Shown: positions 1-8,615, counted from the stretch's first letter. The stretch is DNA of 64,000 nt from Hyalangium versicolor (GCF_020103695.1 NZ_JAHXBF010000001.1:806001-870000), one strand, 5' to 3'. A program made the numbers and translations. The notes: a model not told the origin generated them from the letters alone.

Positions 1-288
1 GAACCGGACGAGATCGCCGCGTGCGAGCCGTTCCTTCGCGCGCAGTTGGTGGCGCTGCAGCCCAAGGTCATCGTGGCGCTGGGGAAATTCGCCGCACAGA
101 CGTTGCTTCGGGACTCCACACCCATTACACGCCTGAGGGGGAACTGGCGCGAGTACCAGGGAGTGAAGCTGATGCCGACCTTCCACCCTGCGTACCTCCT
201 CCGGAGCCCACACGAGAAGAAGAAGGCGTGGGACGATTTGCAGCAGGTGATGAAGATCTTCGGAAAGCAACCCGGCTCCCGTTCCTGA
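1..288 (+). CDS. uracil-DNA glycosylase, family 4-like, C-terminal part (cut by window edge)
   Basis: The open frame runs in from base 1 without a start, so only the last 95 residues are seen. They carry the conserved second active-site motif of the uracil-DNA glycosylase superfamily (PTFHPAYLLRSP, with the HP pair) near residues 59-70 of the fragment, preceded by a beta-strand segment PKVIVALGKFAAQTLL typical of family 4 enzymes. Such enzymes remove uracil from DNA at the start of base excision repair. Family 4 members usually have an N-terminal 4Fe-4S cluster; that part lies outside the window. The gene ends 28 bp before the esterase gene on the same strand. Confidence 0.8.
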   Translation, partial: EPDEIAACEPFLRAQLVALQPKVIVALGKFAAQTLLRDSTPITRLRGNWREYQGVKLMPTFHPAYLLRSPHEKKKAWDDLQQVMKIFGKQPGSRS

Positions 289-315
289 GAGGGAGGCCCG
301 GAGGGGGTTTCACGG

Positions 316-1323
316 ATGAAGGGAGTACTCGAGACGCGCGAGCTGCCGTCGCCCGCGCTGGAGTCCAACCCGCTGGCGGACGTGGCCCGCCGGCAGTTGA
401 GGGTGTATCTGCCGCCCGGCTACAGCGAGGGCACGCAGCGCTATCCCGTCGTGTACTTCCTGCATGCCTTCTCCAACAGCGGGGCCTCGTGGACGAACGT
501 TTCGGCATTCGGCCTGAGTGCGCTGGATCGGCTGGACGCGCTGGTCGAGGCGGGGACGATTCCTCCCGTCATCGGAGTGTTCCCGGACGGGTGGACGGCG
601 CTGGGCGGCAGCCAGTGGATCAACAGTGACGCGATCGGTCGTTACCGGGACTACGTGGCCAAGGACGTGGTGGGCTTCGTGGACCGCACGTACCGGACGC
701 TGCCGAAGGCGGCTTCGCGGGCGGTGGTGGGGCACAGCTCGGGGGGCTATGGCGCGCTGGTGATGGGGCGCTACCACCCGGAGCTGTTCAGCCACCTGGG
801 GAGCCACGCCGGCGACTGCTACTTCGAGTACTGCTACCTGCCGGATCTGCCCAAGGCGGCCAGTGCGCTGCTGAAGGCGGGCGGGGTGGAGGCCTGGTAC
901 CAGGACTTCAAGAAGCGCTCGCGGGAGACGAAGCCTCGCGGCGAGGACTTCACGGTGATCAACGTGCTGGCCATGGCGGCGGCGTACTCGCCGAAGAAGG
1001 GCGAGCCGCTCAACCTCGAGCTCCCGTTCGATCTGCAGACGGCGCGGTTGAAGCTGGATGTGTGGAACCGCTGGCTGGTGCACGATCCGGTGCGCTTCGT
1101 GCCGAAGTTCCTGGATGCGTTCCGCAAGGTGAAGTCGGTGTTCCTCGACTGCGGGACTCGGGACGAGTTCAACCTGCGCTGGGGCACGCGCATGCTGGCT
1201 GAGGAGTTCAAGGCCAGCGGCGCGGAGCTGGCCCACGAGGAGTTCGATGACTCGCACTCGGGGGTGACGTACCGCTTCGAGCGCTCGTTGGGGTTCCTGG
1301 TGCCGCGCATGGCGCGGGAGTAA
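316..1323 (+). CDS. esterase family protein (alpha/beta hydrolase, esterase D-like)
   Basis: 335 residues. The nucleophile elbow GHSSGG puts the catalytic serine at residue 141. An early strand VVYFLHAFSNSGASW supplies the oxyanion region, and a histidine in DDSHSGVTYRF near the C-terminus completes a likely triad. This pattern fits the putative esterase family that includes S-formylglutathione hydrolase and enterochelin esterase. No signal peptide is visible, so it is probably cytoplasmic. A purine-rich site precedes the ATG. It lies 9 bp upstream of kdd and may be co-transcribed. The true substrate cannot be told from sequence. Confidence 0.85.
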   Translation: MKGVLETRELPSPALESNPLADVARRQLRVYLPPGYSEGTQRYPVVYFLHAFSNSGASWTNVSAFGLSALDRLDALVEAGTIPPVIGVFPDGWTALGGSQWINSDAIGRYRDYVAKDVVGFVDRTYRTLPKAASRAVVGHSSGGYGALVMGRYHPELFSHLGSHAGDCYFEYCYLPDLPKAASALLKAGGVEAWYQDFKKRSRETKPRGEDFTVINVLAMAAAYSPKKGEPLNLELPFDLQTARLKLDVWNRWLVHDPVRFVPKFLDAFRKVKSVFLDCGTRDEFNLRWGTRMLAEEFKASGAELAHEEFDDSHSGVTYRFERSLGFLVPRMARE

Positions 1324-1332
1324 GAGCGGGAC

Positions 1333-2364
1333 ATGGGCATCGATCTCTACGGGTTGTCTCGGGTCCTCGGCGAGAAGGGTGTGCTTCCTCAGCGTGCGCG
1401 CAAGCTGGATCCCGCGCTGCCGTGCCGCGAGGCGGAACTGCTCATCGATGTGGAGAGCCTCAACATCGACGCGGCCTCCTTCAAGCAGATCAAGGAGGAG
1501 GTGGGCGGGGAGCCTGGGCGCATCGCCGCGCGCATCCAAGAGATCGTCCGCGAGCGCGGGAAGATGCAGAACCCCGTGACGGGCTCGGGCGGCATGTTGC
1601 TGGGGCGGGTGAAGGAGATCGGCCCGAAGCATCCGGCTCGTGAGGTGCTGAAGCCGGGTGATCGGATCGCCACACTCGTGAGCCTGTCGCTGACGCCGCT
1701 GGTGATCGAGGAGATCAAGGCGGTGCACCCGGAGATCGACCGGGTGGACATCCGAGGCCATGCGATTCTGTTTGCCTCGGGCATCTACGCGAAGCTGCCT
1801 TCGGACATGGCGGATACGTTGGCGCTGGCGGCGCTGGACGTGTGTGGTGCTCCGGCGCTGGTGGCGCGGTACGTGCGGCCGGGGATGACGGTGGCGGTGT
1901 TGGGCGCGGGCAAGAGCGGGGCGCTGTGCCTGGCTCAGGCTCGGCGGGACCTGAAGGGGCAGGGGAAGGTGCTGGCGCTCGACATCTCCGAGAAGGCGCT
2001 GGCGGCACTGTCCGGCATTGGCTTGTGTGACACGGCGTTGAAGGTGGATGCCACGCAGGCGGTGGACGTGATGGAGGCGGTGTCCCAGGCCACGGGCGGA
2101 GCGCTGTGTGATCTGGTCGTGAACTGCGCCTCGGTGGGGAACACGGAGATGGCGTCGATCCTGTCCGTGAAGGACGGGGGGACGGTGATTTTCTTCTCGA
2201 TGGCGACCAGCTTCACGGCAGCGGCGCTCGGCGCGGAGGGCGTGGGCAAGGACGTGACCATGCTGGTGGGCAACGGCTATGCGCCCGGCCACGCGGACCT
2301 GACGCTGGACCTGCTGCGCTCCGAGCCCGCGCTCCGCAAGCTGTTCGAGACGCGCTACGTCTGA
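1333..2364 (+). CDS. kdd: L-erythro-3,5-diaminohexanoate dehydrogenase
   Basis: 343 residues, the usual family length. The N-terminus (GLSRVLGEKGVLPQRARKLD) and the segment INIDAASFKQI match the conserved start of Kdd, and a Rossmann region with VAVLGAGKSGALCLAQ lies near residues 182-198. Kdd oxidatively deaminates 3,5-diaminohexanoate to 5-amino-3-oxohexanoate, the step between lysine 5,6-aminomutase and Kce in lysine fermentation. Its partners kamD, kamE, kal and kce lie 3.4 kb downstream on the same strand, which supports the call. The cluster is broken by opposite-strand genes, so kdd is probably transcribed separately, perhaps with the esterase. Confidence 0.9.
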   Translation: MGIDLYGLSRVLGEKGVLPQRARKLDPALPCREAELLIDVESLNIDAASFKQIKEEVGGEPGRIAARIQEIVRERGKMQNPVTGSGGMLLGRVKEIGPKHPAREVLKPGDRIATLVSLSLTPLVIEEIKAVHPEIDRVDIRGHAILFASGIYAKLPSDMADTLALAALDVCGAPALVARYVRPGMTVAVLGAGKSGALCLAQARRDLKGQGKVLALDISEKALAALSGIGLCDTALKVDATQAVDVMEAVSQATGGALCDLVVNCASVGNTEMASILSVKDGGTVIFFSMATSFTAAALGAEGVGKDVTMLVGNGYAPGHADLTLDLLRSEPALRKLFETRYV

Positions 2365-2376
2365 GCGACAGGTGCT

Positions 2377-2673
2377 TCAGGTCCTGCTCTTCCAGGTTGC
2401 CGGTTCCCGACGAACGTGGAGACAGGCAATCACGCGGATTCGGCGCTCATCCACCACATAGAAGACCCCATAGGGGAAGCGGTGGAGCAGTGCGCGTCTG
2501 ACACGTGGATGGACAAGGGAGGCGCGCTCAGGACTGCGCTTGATGCTCGCGAGGCACGACTCAAGTTCTCGAAGAAACTTCACCCCCATGCCCTTGGTCT
2601 GTTTTTCATACCACTTGGCGGCATCCGTCATGTCGGCCCGGGCGGGCTTACGGATTTCCAGCTCGCGTTTCAC
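2377..2673 (-). CDS. RelE/ParE-family toxin
   Basis: 98 residues, typical for ParE/RelE toxins. The order of elements (helix with AAKWYEKQTKGMGVKFLRELE, then RRALLHRFPYGVFYVVDE and a final strand IRVIACLHVRREP) is the classic RelE/ParE fold. The start overlaps the stop of the upstream antitoxin gene by 4 bp (ATGA type), as is usual in such modules. ParE-type proteins poison gyrase and RelE-type proteins cut mRNA; which applies is not decidable here. It lies downstream of kdd on the opposite strand, 12 bp from its stop. Confidence 0.85.
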   Translation of the reverse strand: MKRELEIRKPARADMTDAAKWYEKQTKGMGVKFLRELESCLASIKRSPERASLVHPRVRRALLHRFPYGVFYVVDERRIRVIACLHVRREPATWKSRT

Positions 2674-2891
2674 AACGACTCGAGGATCCGTGATTTGACC
2701 TGCTCCCAGGACTCACCAGCTTCGGGATTCTCGTCCAACTCCTTCAGCCGATGTTCCAGTTCAGCCAGTTGCTCGCGAGGGGGCTCCAACTGCTCGGGAT
2801 GTGCTGCCAGGCTCTCCCAGAGGTCTTCGATCAGCTGGAGCCGTTCGGCAACACTCAGGTGCAGCAGGTCGGAGACGGTCGGGCGCGCCAT
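2670..2891 (-). CDS. addiction-module antitoxin (unstable antitoxin family)
   Basis: 73 residues. The sequence LLHLSVAERLQLIEDLWESLAA is the conserved N-terminal helix of the putative addiction-module component family, and the acidic C-terminal half ends in a helix suited to wrapping the toxin. It is the first gene of a two-gene module and overlaps the toxin start. These antitoxins usually neutralise the toxin and repress their own promoter. The promoter should lie in the 139 bp between 2892 and 3030, where I saw no clear operator. Confidence 0.85.
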   Translation of the reverse strand: MARPTVSDLLHLSVAERLQLIEDLWESLAAHPEQLEPPREQLAELEHRLKELDENPEAGESWEQVKSRILESL

Positions 2892-3030
2892 GGTGCGATC
2901 TTAGGTCTTGCTCACAGTCCGGACCACAGGATGCGCTCGCTTGTGCTGGAGGCAAGGGTTCAGTGGCCGTAAGAAGCGAGCACTCCCGCTGAGAAAAGCC
3001 GAGTGGTTCTGGGGGATTGGAGATTTCAGT

Positions 3031-3762
3031 CTACTTCGGACCCTGGAACCCGTTCGCGCGGAAGGTGAGCACCAGTGTGTCCCGGTGCCCCCGGTCCGCC
3101 AGCGGTTGGATGGGCGTGCTCTCGTGGATGACGCGCTCGTCATCCAGCAGCAGCGCGGACCATGGCTCGCTCAGCGTGAAGCGGATGCCATGCGGCCCGT
3201 TCGCTTCGAACACGCGCGTCTCTCCGCCCTTGATGCCCGTGCGTCCGATGAACACCACCGCCACGAAGTCGACTCCGTCGCGATGCGCTCCCTCGGGAGT
3301 CGGCCGGCCGATGCCATCCGTCGTGTCGATGCGGAACTGGTGCGCCTCGACGTACCACGGCTGCGCTCCCTTCAACGCGGAGCAACTCGCGGCGAGCGTC
3401 TGAAGCATCCGCGTCCAGACTGGCTGCTCGGTGACCGTGGGCATCACCGGTTCGAACCACCGCTCCAGACCGCCGTGCAGCGCGTTGTACTCGATGGGCT
3501 GCCAGTGCGCGCGATGCGGCACCTGACGGACCTGCTCCCCTTCTACGATGAAGCACGAGTGCCGACGCGAACGATAGCGGCCTCCATCGCGGAGATAGGT
3601 ATCGGGCGCCAGGTCATCCCAGGTGGGACGCAGAGCCTCGAGCGCCGCAGCTTCAGTTCCCACCAACTGGCAGAAACCCTCGCGGCTGAGGACGGCATAG
3701 CCGCGCTCACGCAGGGCGGAGGTGAGTTCGGAAGGCGGAGTGATGGGCGGCGAGAGGCTCAT
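3031..3762 (-). CDS. 2OG-Fe(II) dioxygenase, BsmA/isoleucine-hydroxylase-like
   Basis: 243 residues. An HRDGVDFVAVVFIGR segment gives the HxD half of the iron triad. A distal histidine in RVIHESTPI and the basic residue in RDTLVLTFR complete an Fe(II)/2-oxoglutarate site. The overall layout fits the small family that includes amino-acid hydroxylases such as L-isoleucine 4-hydroxylase. No signal peptide is seen. It lies between the toxin-antitoxin pair and the M14 peptidase, all on the minus strand. A free amino acid substrate is possible given the neighbouring lysine genes, but that is inference. Confidence 0.75.
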   Translation of the reverse strand: MSLSPPITPPSELTSALRERGYAVLSREGFCQLVGTEAAALEALRPTWDDLAPDTYLRDGGRYRSRRHSCFIVEGEQVRQVPHRAHWQPIEYNALHGGLERWFEPVMPTVTEQPVWTRMLQTLAASCSALKGAQPWYVEAHQFRIDTTDGIGRPTPEGAHRDGVDFVAVVFIGRTGIKGGETRVFEANGPHGIRFTLSEPWSALLLDDERVIHESTPIQPLADRGHRDTLVLTFRANGFQGPK

Positions 3763-3887
3763 GGCGGGGCCGGACGAGATGGAGTTTCAACGCGTTGTCC
3801 CACATTGAACCCTCATGCGCGAGCACGGACCGCTCACCGCCAGCCCCCCGAGCCCGAACCCGCCTGCCCTGTCGGGAACCCGCTGAG

Positions 3888-3916
3888 CCAACTGGTACGA
3901 CAGGCATACCAGTTGG
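3888..3916. repeat. perfect 10-bp inverted repeat with 9-nt spacer
   Basis: CCAACTGGTA at 3888-3897 is matched exactly by TACCAGTTGG at 3907-3916. It lies in the 200-bp gap between the stop of the M14 peptidase gene (3963) and the start of the dioxygenase gene (3762), both on the minus strand. No T-tract follows on the minus strand, so it is either a weak terminator or a protein-binding site ahead of the dioxygenase. The half-sites AACTGGT/ACCAGTT equal those of the FadR (GntR family) operator, but the spacing is 11 bp rather than 3. Confidence 0.6.
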
Positions 3917-3962
3917 TTCCAAGTCCGGCCCAAGACCCCCTCGAGAGGGAGGGGCCGTACCT

Positions 3963-5624
3963 CTACTCGGCCTTCTTGGGAGCAGTGGCCGCGCTCACTA
4001 CGCGGTGGACCGGGTGCAGTTCGCCCACGGTGATGAGCCCGTCGACGAACTGCCAGCGGGTGAAGCCGTCGTCCGAGTGCGGCTCCAGTAGGTATACCAC
4101 CAGCGTCCCGGCGCGCTGCGCGGTGGGCACGTACAGCGTCCCGGCGGGGAACTCGCGCGTGGTGCGCTCGGGGGCGACCGTCAGCACCGTCTCGAAGCGT
4201 ACCGGCTTGGGCTTCTGGCTGAGCGGGACCTCGGACTCTCCGGGCGGCGGGACGTTGGTCGCCACATCAGGGCTGAACGTTTCCTCACGCCGGGCCACCC
4301 GGTAGCTGTCCACCGTGAAGCGCCGCGGAGCCTCCAATCGCTCGAAGCGGATGCCATGCCCTTCGAGCCTCGCGCCCAGCTCCGCGGGCACCAGGTACGC
4401 CGAGGGCGTGCTCACCGCCTGCGTGGGCACGAACGTCCGGTGGTGGGGCGCCTTGTAGACCTTCCGGCGCTTCCCCGGGTAGCGGCGCTCGGTGATGCTC
4501 GCCTCGTCGAACGAGAGGAGCCGAGCCTCGTCGCCCGGCTTCGCGTGGGCTGGGTACTCGAACACCAGCGCGCCCTTGTCATCGCGCGTGGCCACTCCAT
4601 AGTTGATGCCGACCAGCTGCTGCACATCGGGGGACTCGCCGCGAGCAATGATGCGCTCCTCCTCGGCCTCGGTGATGGCGCGGTAGGCCTTGGCCTTCTT
4701 CGCCGCATCCCGGAACAGCTCCAGCAGCCACGCCCGCATCACCGCGCAGCGACGCGGGAAGTCGATGTAGCTGTACGTCTCCAGCAGCACGTCCATCCGG
4801 CCCAGCAGCCCTCGGTAGTGGCTGCCGAAGCGCGGCAGGGCGGGGTAGGTGTGCCAGCCCGAGCGGGGATCCCCCTCGGTCTTGTAGTTGCCGTACCAGA
4901 AACTGTCGAAGCCGTGGCGCTTCTTCACCTCGCCCGCCACGCGCTCCAGCATCTCGCGGTTGAAGGCGCGCAGCTCCGAGAAGAGCGGCTCGTTGGAGTG
5001 CGACGTGTCGTAGGTGAGATCGAAGGCGTGGATGCTCCCGTCCGTGGTGTGGCAGTCGATGAAGAGGTGCGGCCACCACGCCTGGTACAGCTTCGCCAGG
5101 TTCCGGGTCTCCGGAGCCTCCTGCTTCATGCTGTCGCGGTTGAGGTTCCAGCCTTCGCCCGTGTAGCGCATGCCCACGCCGCCCTCGGGGTTCACCTGGC
5201 CCTCGAGGTTCTTCAGATCGAGCTTGCGGTTGTTCGGGCTGATGCGGTCATTGCCATCCGGGTTGAAGTTCGGAATCAGCACCAGGCACAGCTTGTCCAG
5301 CAGCTTCTTCCCGAGCGAGGTGAGCGTCAGATCCCGCGCGAGCGCGAGCACGGATTCCTTGCCCTCGACTTCGCCGGCGTGGATGTTGGCCTCCACCATC
5401 ACCACGATCTTCTTCTGCTTGCGAGCCAGCTCGGGCGTGAAGCAGGCGCGGTCGCTGACGATGAGCGCCACCAGGGGTTGCCCCTCACCGCTCTGTCCGA
5501 AGTCCACCCGTCGAACGAGCTTCGTGCGGCGGCACAGCTCGTCCACGAAAGCGAGCACATCCGAGTGACGGGAGGTCTGCGTATACTTCGAGGCTTCAGC
5601 TCGGGTCAGGAGCGGGTCGGTCAT
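3963..5624 (-). CDS. M14-family zinc carboxypeptidase
   Basis: 553 residues from the ATG at 5624; an upstream in-frame extension is unlike the family and was not used. The zinc motif HxxE is seen in NIHAGEVEGKES, the third ligand histidine in FIDCHTTDGS, and the catalytic glutamate in LLETYSYIDFP. The N-terminus (DPLLTRAEASKYTQTSRHSDVLAFV) begins directly with the prodomain-less enzyme and has no clear signal peptide. The last ~200 residues form a beta-rich extension. M14 enzymes trim C-terminal residues or murein peptides. It diverges from kamD, and its product amino acids could feed the lysine pathway (inference). Confidence 0.85.
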   Translation of the reverse strand: MTDPLLTRAEASKYTQTSRHSDVLAFVDELCRRTKLVRRVDFGQSGEGQPLVALIVSDRACFTPELARKQKKIVVMVEANIHAGEVEGKESVLALARDLTLTSLGKKLLDKLCLVLIPNFNPDGNDRISPNNRKLDLKNLEGQVNPEGGVGMRYTGEGWNLNRDSMKQEAPETRNLAKLYQAWWPHLFIDCHTTDGSIHAFDLTYDTSHSNEPLFSELRAFNREMLERVAGEVKKRHGFDSFWYGNYKTEGDPRSGWHTYPALPRFGSHYRGLLGRMDVLLETYSYIDFPRRCAVMRAWLLELFRDAAKKAKAYRAITEAEEERIIARGESPDVQQLVGINYGVATRDDKGALVFEYPAHAKPGDEARLLSFDEASITERRYPGKRRKVYKAPHHRTFVPTQAVSTPSAYLVPAELGARLEGHGIRFERLEAPRRFTVDSYRVARREETFSPDVATNVPPPGESEVPLSQKPKPVRFETVLTVAPERTTREFPAGTLYVPTAQRAGTLVVYLLEPHSDDGFTRWQFVDGLITVGELHPVHRVVSAATAPKKAE

Positions 5625-5738
5625 AGGCCAGCCATCCGAGCGGCCGGCCCGGGCACCGTCAAGAAGTACTCTCGTGGGCGGGCCTGGGAGGAGGGCGAGC
5701 CGTCTCCCGTGCTGCAAAGCGTCATCCCCGCAATGCCC

Positions 5739-5783
5739 GTGAAGCGGAAAAGTTCAGCATTTATAACCCTTTAGATGTAGGGT
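5739..5783 (+). promoter_or_regulatory. candidate sigma-A promoter and ribosome site of the kamD operon
   Basis: An AT-rich patch stands out in the GC-rich gap between the divergent M14 peptidase and kamD. TATAAC at 5762-5767 is a good -10 match; 17 bp upstream is GTGAAG, a weak -35. An AGGG ribosome site at 5779-5782 precedes the ATG at 5790. The site AGGGT is also half of a short ACCCT/AGGGT inverted repeat (5766-5770 and 5779-5783), so pairing could partly mask it. Confidence 0.4.
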
Positions 5784-5789
5784 ACGCCC

Positions 5790-7346
5790 ATGCCGGGACC
5801 GTTCATCCAAGACGAGCAGATTGCGCACGCGCGCAAGCTGGCTGAGGAGATCGTCAACCCGATCTTCGATCTCATCCGCCGCAACACCACGGTGTCCATC
5901 GAGCGCACCGTGCTGCGTTTCTTTGGCATCTCGGGCGCGGGAGCCCGCGGGGTGCCGTTGGCCAACCTCATGGTGGACAAGCTGAAGGCCGCTGGGGTGC
6001 TCAACCGCGGGGCCGCCTACTGGTACGGCCGCGCGCTGCAGCTGGGAGCCAAGAGCCCGCTGGAGGCCGTGGAGCGCCTCACCGCGCTGCCCACCGAGAA
6101 GCTGGGGCCCTTGCCGCCAGAGCAGGAGCAGCACCTGCGCGCCGAGGTACGCGCCGAGGCCCGCGCCGCGCTCGAGGATCTCCAGTCGCGCATCGCCCAG
6201 CGCAACGAGCTGCGCCAACAGTTCCCCATGTCCCCGGCGCCGCACAAGTACGTGATCGTCGCCACGGGCAACATCTATGACGACGTGGATCAGGCGCGTG
6301 CGGCCGCTCAGGCTGGAGCGGACGTGATCGCCGTCATCCGCTCCACCGCGCAGTCGCTGCTGGACTACGTGCCCCACGGTGCCACCACCGAGGGCTACGG
6401 CGGCACGTACGCCACCCAGGAGAACTTCCGCATCATGCGGGAGGCGCTCGACGATGAGAGCCGGAAGCTCAAGCGCTACATCCAGCTGACCAACTACTCG
6501 TCCGGCCTGGCGATGTCCGAGATCGCCTTCTGCGCGGCCTACGAGAAGCTGGACATGCTCCTCAACGACGCGATGTACGGCATCCTCTTCCGCGACATCA
6601 ACATGCGGCGGACGTTCATCGATCAGTACTTCAGCCGCCGCATCTGCGCCCTGGCCGGCATCATCATCAACACCGGCGAGGACAACTACATCACCACCGC
6701 GGACGCCTACGATGCGGCCCACACCGTCATCGCCAGCCAGTTCATCAACGAGTCCTTCGCCAAGCGCGCGGGCCTCAAGGACTGGCAGTTGGGCATCGGC
6801 CACTCATACGAGATCGATCCGTACCGCGCGGACACGCTGCTGCTGGAGCTGTCCCAGGCCATGCTGGTGCGCCGCTGTTTCCCGGACGCGCCGCTGAAGT
6901 ACATGCCGCCCACCAAGCACAAGGAGACGGACATCTTCTTCAGCCATGCCTACGACGTGATGGCGGACCTGGTGGCCATCTGGACGCGGCAGGGCATCCA
7001 GCTTCTCGGGATGATGACCGAGGCCATGCACACCCCGCTCCTGGCGGATCGCTATGTGGCGCTGAAGTCGGCCGCGTACATCCACCGCGCCGCCCGCGGC
7101 ATCGACGAGGAGTTCACCGTGCGCGAGGACGGCAAGATCGCCAACCGCGCCCGTGAAGTCTTCGCCAAGGCCATGGAGTTGCTCGAGGAGTGCCACAAGG
7201 AGGGCATGGTGGCTGCCATCGGCAAGGGGCGCTTCGGAGACGTGAAGCGTGAGGAGACGGGCGGCAAGGGCCTGGATGGCGTGCTGGAGAAGGGGCCCGA
7301 TTACTTCAATCCATTCCTGGAGATCCTGGAGGGTTCGCACTCATGA
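5790..7346 (+). CDS. kamD: lysine 5,6-aminomutase, alpha (large) subunit
   Basis: 518 residues, the normal size of KamD. The N-terminus (DEQIAHARKLAEEIVNPIFDLIRRNTTVSIERTVLR) and internal segments such as RDINMRRTFIDQYFSRRICALAGIIINTGEDNY fit the TIM-barrel large subunit. With KamE it moves the epsilon amino group of D-lysine or beta-lysine to carbon 5 using adenosylcobalamin and pyridoxal phosphate. It heads the run kamD, exported protein, kamE, kal, kce. The stop overlaps the next ATG by 4 bp. The enzyme is cytoplasmic. Confidence 0.92.
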   Translation: MPGPFIQDEQIAHARKLAEEIVNPIFDLIRRNTTVSIERTVLRFFGISGAGARGVPLANLMVDKLKAAGVLNRGAAYWYGRALQLGAKSPLEAVERLTALPTEKLGPLPPEQEQHLRAEVRAEARAALEDLQSRIAQRNELRQQFPMSPAPHKYVIVATGNIYDDVDQARAAAQAGADVIAVIRSTAQSLLDYVPHGATTEGYGGTYATQENFRIMREALDDESRKLKRYIQLTNYSSGLAMSEIAFCAAYEKLDMLLNDAMYGILFRDINMRRTFIDQYFSRRICALAGIIINTGEDNYITTADAYDAAHTVIASQFINESFAKRAGLKDWQLGIGHSYEIDPYRADTLLLELSQAMLVRRCFPDAPLKYMPPTKHKETDIFFSHAYDVMADLVAIWTRQGIQLLGMMTEAMHTPLLADRYVALKSAAYIHRAARGIDEEFTVREDGKIANRAREVFAKAMELLEECHKEGMVAAIGKGRFGDVKREETGGKGLDGVLEKGPDYFNPFLEILEGSHS

Positions 7347-7825
7347 TCGGTTCCCTGGTGTTGACGGTGGCCCTGGCCGCCAGCAGTGGCGGCTCCCCCG
7401 ATGCGATGAAGAAGTACCAGGTCAAGACGCTGTCCCTTCAGGCGCCGGCCTCCTGGGAGCGCTCTTCGCAAGAGGGCACCGAGAAGTTCAAGTCCCCCAC
7501 CGGTGAGGTCTTCTTCACCCTGGACGTGGGCGCCGTGCAGACAGCCGGCATGAAGGCAGACGTGTGCCTGGACAAGATCCTCGCCGCCATGGGCGCCGAG
7601 GGTTGGGAGAAGCTGAAGCTCGGCAAGAACCCGGCCGCTCGCCGCGTCAACCTGGACAACGCCAACGAGGCGGGCTCCGAGAAGGTGCGCTCCATCACCT
7701 ACGTGGGCTGCAACGGGAAGACCACCTGGTCGATGATCTTCTCCGGCAACGACAAGAAGAAGGACGAGTTCGAGCCGGTGGTGGCGAAGATCACCCAGAG
7801 CGTTTCGTACTCGAAGGGGAAGTAG
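7343..7825 (+). CDS. small exported protein of unknown function between kamD and kamE
   Basis: 160 residues, start overlapping the kamD stop (ATGA). The first ~14 residues (MIGSLVLTVALAAS) form a short hydrophobic segment consistent with a signal peptide. The mature part is beta-rich, with LQAPASWERSS, EVFFTLDVGAV, VRSITYVGCNGKTTWSMIFSG and a lysine-rich C-terminus. Two cysteines at about residues 74 and 129 could pair. I do not recognise the family. Its tight coupling between two subunits of one cytoplasmic enzyme is odd: KamD and KamE need no exported partner. It is clearly coding: start, spacing and codon use match its neighbours. Confidence 0.75.
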   Translation: MIGSLVLTVALAASSGGSPDAMKKYQVKTLSLQAPASWERSSQEGTEKFKSPTGEVFFTLDVGAVQTAGMKADVCLDKILAAMGAEGWEKLKLGKNPAARRVNLDNANEAGSEKVRSITYVGCNGKTTWSMIFSGNDKKKDEFEPVVAKITQSVSYSKGK

Positions 7826-7829
7826 CCTC

Positions 7830-8615
7830 ATGGTGAAGCCGACCAAGCAGATCATCCGGCCCTATGGAGATCGGCGTGACGACGGCGTGGTGCAGCTGTC
7901 GTTCACGCTCCCGGTGCCACTCTCGGAGAAGGCCAAGGAGGCCGCCGCCCAGTTCGCGAAGAAGATGGGCTTCTCCGACGTGAAGGTGGCCGCCGCCGAG
8001 CGCGCCGCGGACAACTACTCCTTCTTCATCGTGTACGCCCGCTCGGGCATGTACATCGACTACGCCGAGATCGACGTCCCCGAGGTCGTCATCAAGAAGA
8101 TGGGGTTCGACGATCTCAACGCCTTCATCGAGAAGAAGGTGAAGCGGCGCATCGTCGTGTTCGGCGCGTGTACCGGCACGGACACGCACACAGTGGGCAT
8201 CGACGCCATCCTCAACATGAAGGGCTACGCGGGCGACTATGGCCTGGAGCGCTACCCGTGGTTCGAGGCGTACAACCTCGGCAGTCAGGTGCCCAACGAG
8301 GATCTGATCGCCAAGGCCGTGGCGAAGAACGCGGACGCCATCCTCGTGAGCCAGATCGTCACCCAGCGCGACGTGCACAAGGACAACTCGCGCCAGTTCA
8401 TCGATGTCGCCAAGGCCAAGGGCCTCCACGGGAGGGTGACGCTGCTGCTAGGCGGGCCTCGCGTGGACCACAAGCTGGCACTGGACTTGGGCTTCGACGC
8501 GGGCTTCGGGCCGGGGACCAAGCCCTCGGATGTGGCCAACTTCATCGTCCACGCCCTGCTGAAGCGCATGGGCGAGGAGGATCCCAACACGCACTACCAG
8601 GGAGAGCCGAAGTGA
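7830..8615 (+). CDS. kamE: lysine 5,6-aminomutase, beta subunit (B12- and PLP-binding)
   Basis: 261 residues. The cobalamin motif DxHxxG is seen in [10 protein letters not shown], making His120 the likely lower cobalt ligand. Lys131, eleven residues after it, lies where the beta subunit of the clostridial enzyme carries its PLP lysine. The rest is the Rossmann-like B12 domain ([31 protein letters not shown]). Paired with KamD. It starts 4 bp after the exported-protein gene and its stop shares bases with the GTG start of kal (GTGA), implying translational coupling. Confidence 0.93.
   Translation: MVKPTKQIIRPYGDRRDDGVVQLSFTLPVPLSEKAKEAAAQFAKKMGFSDVKVAAAERAADNYSFFIVYARSGMYIDYAEIDVPEVVIKKMGFDDLNAFIEKKVKRRIVVFGACTGTDTHTVGIDAILNMKGYAGDYGLERYPWFEAYNLGSQVPNEDLIAKAVAKNADAILVSQIVTQRDVHKDNSRQFIDVAKAKGLHGRVTLLLGGPRVDHKLALDLGFDAGFGPGTKPSDVANFIVHALLKRMGEEDPNTHYQGEPK

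Noticed and set aside
3963..5717. Start of the M14 peptidase at 5717
   Set aside because: The added 31 residues are Arg/Pro/Gly-rich and resemble neither a signal peptide nor the family. The ATG at 5624 gives a normal N-terminus.
5625..5789. Cobalamin riboswitch before the B12-dependent kamDE genes
   Set aside because: The gap is only 165 bp, no B12-box-like sequence was recognised, and the -10-like box leaves a leader of about 16 bases.
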